This document shows positions 15,364 through 16,823 of a stretch of DNA of 16,823 nt, piece by piece. The notes below the pieces were generated by a model, which was given only the letters and a program-made list of their open reading frames with translations, had not been told where the DNA came from and did not search any database. A program made the position numbers and the translations under genes. Each line of letters begins with the position of its first letter. The stretch's first letter is position 1. This stretch comes from JAICLL01 sp035252155 (GTDB lineage: Bacteria; Planctomycetota; Planctomycetia; Pirellulales; JAICIG01): the NCBI GenBank assembly GCA_035252155.1, contig DATFDL010000725.1, forward strand, positions 1 through 16,823, given 5' to 3'.

Positions 15364-15428
15364 TTCGTAGGATGGCCTTCCAGGCCGTCTCGCAGAATGG
15401 CTGACGGCCTGGAAGGCCATCCTACGAA
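15364..15428. repeat. Palindromic repeat family F (26-base perfect hairpin) between E1-alpha and E1-beta
   Basis: The arm 15364-15389 (TTCGTAGGATGGCCTTCC...) is perfectly complementary to 15403-15428, with a 13-base loop. It occupies about half of the 122-base spacer between the two subunit genes. In the transcript it would form a very stable stem 34 bases before the E1-beta start codon. Confidence 0.93.
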
Positions 15429-15452
15429 GACTTCTCCGGAGTACGAATCTTT

Positions 15453-16622
15453 TCACGCCGCCCGTGCATGTGAGAGAACCTCGCTGTCATTCTCCGCATA
15501 GACGCTTGGCAGCATCGACTCGGGCTGGGGAAACGGACTCTGTTTTGCAAACTGCACGGCGGCGGCAAACTCGGCCCGGATTTCGTCGCTCCAAGCATCA
15601 ATCTCCGTTTGCGTGAACGAGCCGTCATCGAGGCCGCGCCGGCCCAGCCGGATCAACGGGCACAGTGCCCGCCAGCGCTGAAATTCTTCTTCGGTGCGAT
15701 ACCCCAAATTGTTGTCGTAGTTCGGTCCGCAGTGTTCGCGCCAGCGATAGGTCTTCAATTCGAGCAGTGCCGGGCCGCGCCCCGCGCGAACGTGCCGCAA
15801 GGCGTCGTAGGCGAGCGAATGCACCGCCAACGCATCGTTGCCGTCGCCTTGCCGGCTAATAACGCCGTGCCCCTCGGCGAGCCGATAGACTTCTCTTCCA
15901 GCGGGTTGGCGCACGGCGAGCGGCGAATAGACCGAGTACAGATTGTTCTCGCAGACAAACAGCACCGGCAGTTGCTTGAGCGCCGCGAAGTTGAGCGCCT
16001 CGTGGAAGGCGCCTTCCTCGGTCGCCCCTTCACCAAAGAACGCCACGACGACGCACTCGCCAATCGAAGCTGGCGGGGCATCGTTCCACTTATTCCCGGC
16101 CAGCGGGATTTGACATGGCGCGGGTGCCACGGCATCCGCCGCGGCGCAAGAAGCATTGTATTGCAAATCGGCTTTTTCGCCGTGGCGGACGCCGTGCCTT
16201 GGCTCTAATACCTCTCGACCTGCGAACGTGCGCAATGCGCGGCCAAAGGCCACACCCACCGCAATCGGAATCGTGCTGCCGACAATCGGCGCCGATCCCA
16301 AAAACCCCGCGCTCAAGTCGATCAAGTGCATCGAGCCGCCCATGCCACTGGCGCAGCCGGTGCTTTTGCCGTGCATCTCGGCCAGCATCGCTCGCAAATC
16401 GCCGCCCTTGGCCAGGTAGTGGCCGTGCGCCCGATGCGTGCTGAGCACCAGGTCTTCGTGGCCGAGCACGTGGCAGACGCCCGCCGCAACGGCCTCCTGG
16501 CCGATGCACAAATGCACTGGGCAGCGCATCTGCTGCTCGGCATAGAGGGCCGCGATGCCTTCTTCGACCAGTCGGATGCGCAGCATCGTCCGATAAAGCT
16601 GCCGAGTCAGGTCTCTCCGCAC
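15453..16622 (-). CDS. E1-alpha-like ThDP dehydrogenase subunit with an in-frame repeat insertion
   Basis: The 389-residue protein matches the E1-alpha family: HLCIGQEAVAAGV (38-50), HRAHGHYLAKGGD (63-75), MGGSMHLID (94-102), GSTIPIAVGVAFGRALR (115-131). The ThDP motif runs from GEG (197-199) to ENN (225-227). Two features are odd. The magnesium-binding GDG reads GEG, and residues about 142-187 form an extra segment just before the ThDP motif. Residues 142-167 of that segment are encoded by a family-B palindromic repeat (includes NASCAAADAVAP). This makes the protein roughly 50 residues longer than I would expect for relatives. The frame stays open and both flanks are well conserved, so the gene may still work. 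The GTG at 16622 follows GAGGGAGG; upstream ATGs at 16643 and 16664 fall in repeat G. It is the first gene of the cluster. Confidence 0.87.
   Translation of the reverse strand: MRRDLTRQLYRTMLRIRLVEEGIAALYAEQQMRCPVHLCIGQEAVAAGVCHVLGHEDLVLSTHRAHGHYLAKGGDLRAMLAEMHGKSTGCASGMGGSMHLIDLSAGFLGSAPIVGSTIPIAVGVAFGRALRTFAGREVLEPRHGVRHGEKADLQYNASCAAADAVAPAPCQIPLAGNKWNDAPPASIGECVVVAFFGEGATEEGAFHEALNFAALKQLPVLFVCENNLYSVYSPLAVRQPAGREVYRLAEGHGVISRQGDGNDALAVHSLAYDALRHVRAGRGPALLELKTYRWREHCGPNYDNNLGYRTEEEFQRWRALCPLIRLGRRGLDDGSFTQTEIDAWSDEIRAEFAAAVQFAKQSPFPQPESMLPSVYAENDSEVLSHARAA
16122..16197 (+). repeat. Palindromic repeat family B, copy 3, inside the E1-alpha gene
   Basis: This 76-base element lies within coding sequence on the opposite strand. 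The left arm 16122-16147 is identical to 2743-2768 over 26 bases. The right arm 16173-16197 matches 2796-2820 in 24 of 25 bases. The loop between them (25 bases) is unrelated to that of copy 1. It encodes about residues 142-167 of the E1-alpha protein without a stop codon. Confidence 0.92.
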
Positions 16623-16626
16623 GTTG

Positions 16627-16634
16627 CCTCCCTC
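16627..16634 (-). promoter_or_regulatory. Ribosome binding site that decides the E1-alpha start
   Basis: GAGGGAGG on the - strand lies four bases before the GTG at 16622. No comparable site precedes the in-frame ATGs at 16643 or 16664, which fall inside an AT-rich repeat. The spacing is slightly short but favours the GTG start. Confidence 0.55.
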
Positions 16635-16642
16635 ATTTTGCA

Positions 16643-16728
16643 TTTTGACTTTTACATTTTGCATTTTGACTTTCCTTCGGCACCGCCGGGGAGCGGTAAA
16701 GTCAAAACGCAAAACGAAAAAGTCAAAA
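16643..16728. repeat. Palindromic repeat family G (AT-rich, 31-base arms) in the leader of the cluster
   Basis: The arms 16643-16673 and 16698-16728 are complementary at 28 of 31 positions. They are built from a repeated TTTTGACTTT / TTTTGC wording, so each arm also contains short direct repeats. The 24-base loop holds a small inner stem, ACCGC/GCGGT (16682-16686 with 16693-16697). In a GC-rich genome its AT-rich composition is conspicuous. It lies between the putative promoter and the E1-alpha ribosome binding site. Confidence 0.9.
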
Positions 16729-16756
16729 CCGGGTGTCTGCCGGTTCTGGGCGGCGG

Positions 16757-16786
16757 ACTGTACCCCGCGCCGCGCCGGCGTGTCAA
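16757..16786 (-). promoter_or_regulatory. Putative sigma70-type promoter of the biosynthesis cluster
   Basis: On the - strand a perfect TTGACA (16786-16781) is followed after 18 bases by TACAGT (16762-16757; 4 of 6 matches to the -10 consensus). Transcription would start near 16750 and give a leader of about 128 bases that contains the family-G hairpin. The rest of the upstream sequence to the window edge (16787-16823) shows nothing else I recognise. Confidence 0.45.
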
Positions 16787-16823
16787 TCTCAGTGGCTTAT
16801 CGCTACAATATGCCGCTCCTTTG

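Noticed and set aside
2743..16728. A CRISPR array
   Set aside because: The repeats are self-complementary hairpins scattered over kilobases and belong to different families; there are no regularly spaced units.

Overview
The window most likely comes from a planctomycete of the Pirellulales type. It is GC-rich and carries the family pair that marks these bacteria: a large secreted protein with cytochrome-c-like CxxCH motifs and DUF1549/DUF1553 domains, followed by a Tat-exported DUF1501 protein. This placement rests on protein families only; no rRNA or other marker is present.

Layout. On the + strand, 2-1098 holds the tail of a Trm112-like small protein, a HIT-family hydrolase (ATGA overlap), and a MazF-type toxin-antitoxin pair with its own promoter, apparent leaderless start and lower GC. 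Everything from 1225 to the right edge is on the - strand. Reading in the direction of transcription (right to left), a carbohydrate or small-molecule biosynthesis cluster starts at a sigma70-like promoter near 16786. Its genes are E1-alpha-like dehydrogenase, E1-beta-like dehydrogenase, NAD-dependent sugar epimerase/dehydratase, FkbM methyltransferase, SDR, acetolactate-synthase-like ThDP enzyme, class I methyltransferase, zinc-dependent alcohol dehydrogenase, Fe(II)/2-oxoglutarate-type oxygenase and a second class I methyltransferase. Several junctions are translationally coupled (ATGA or GTGA overlaps, or a 3-base gap). The PSD1-type and DUF1501 genes then follow. Their relation to the cluster is unclear, and they look like a separate unit.

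How the cluster may work. Two different ThDP systems (E1 alpha/beta without E2 or E3, and an IlvB-like enzyme) sit with a sugar epimerase, two further oxidoreductases, an oxygenase and three methyltransferases. This suggests acyl-anion (two-carbon or keto-acid) chemistry on a sugar or other surface-glycan precursor, followed by reduction, oxidation and methylation. The composition is seen directly; the pathway is inferred.

The most striking signal is the palindromic repeats. At least seven unrelated families (called A to G here) occupy the spacers. Every gap longer than 100 bases inside the - strand biosynthesis cluster holds one, and the adjacent leader and PSD1/DUF1501 spacer hold more. Two elements lie inside coding sequence without breaking the frame: one encodes about 26 residues next to the ThDP site of E1-alpha, and one encodes exactly 12 residues in the signal peptide of the PSD1 protein. 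This recalls the Rickettsia palindromic elements that insert into genes.

No tRNA, rRNA, CRISPR array or transposase was recognised. No gene-free stretch exceeds 300 bases. The largest spacers are 2704-2963 (two family-B elements) and 5304-5545 (no gene, repeat or convincing promoter seen).
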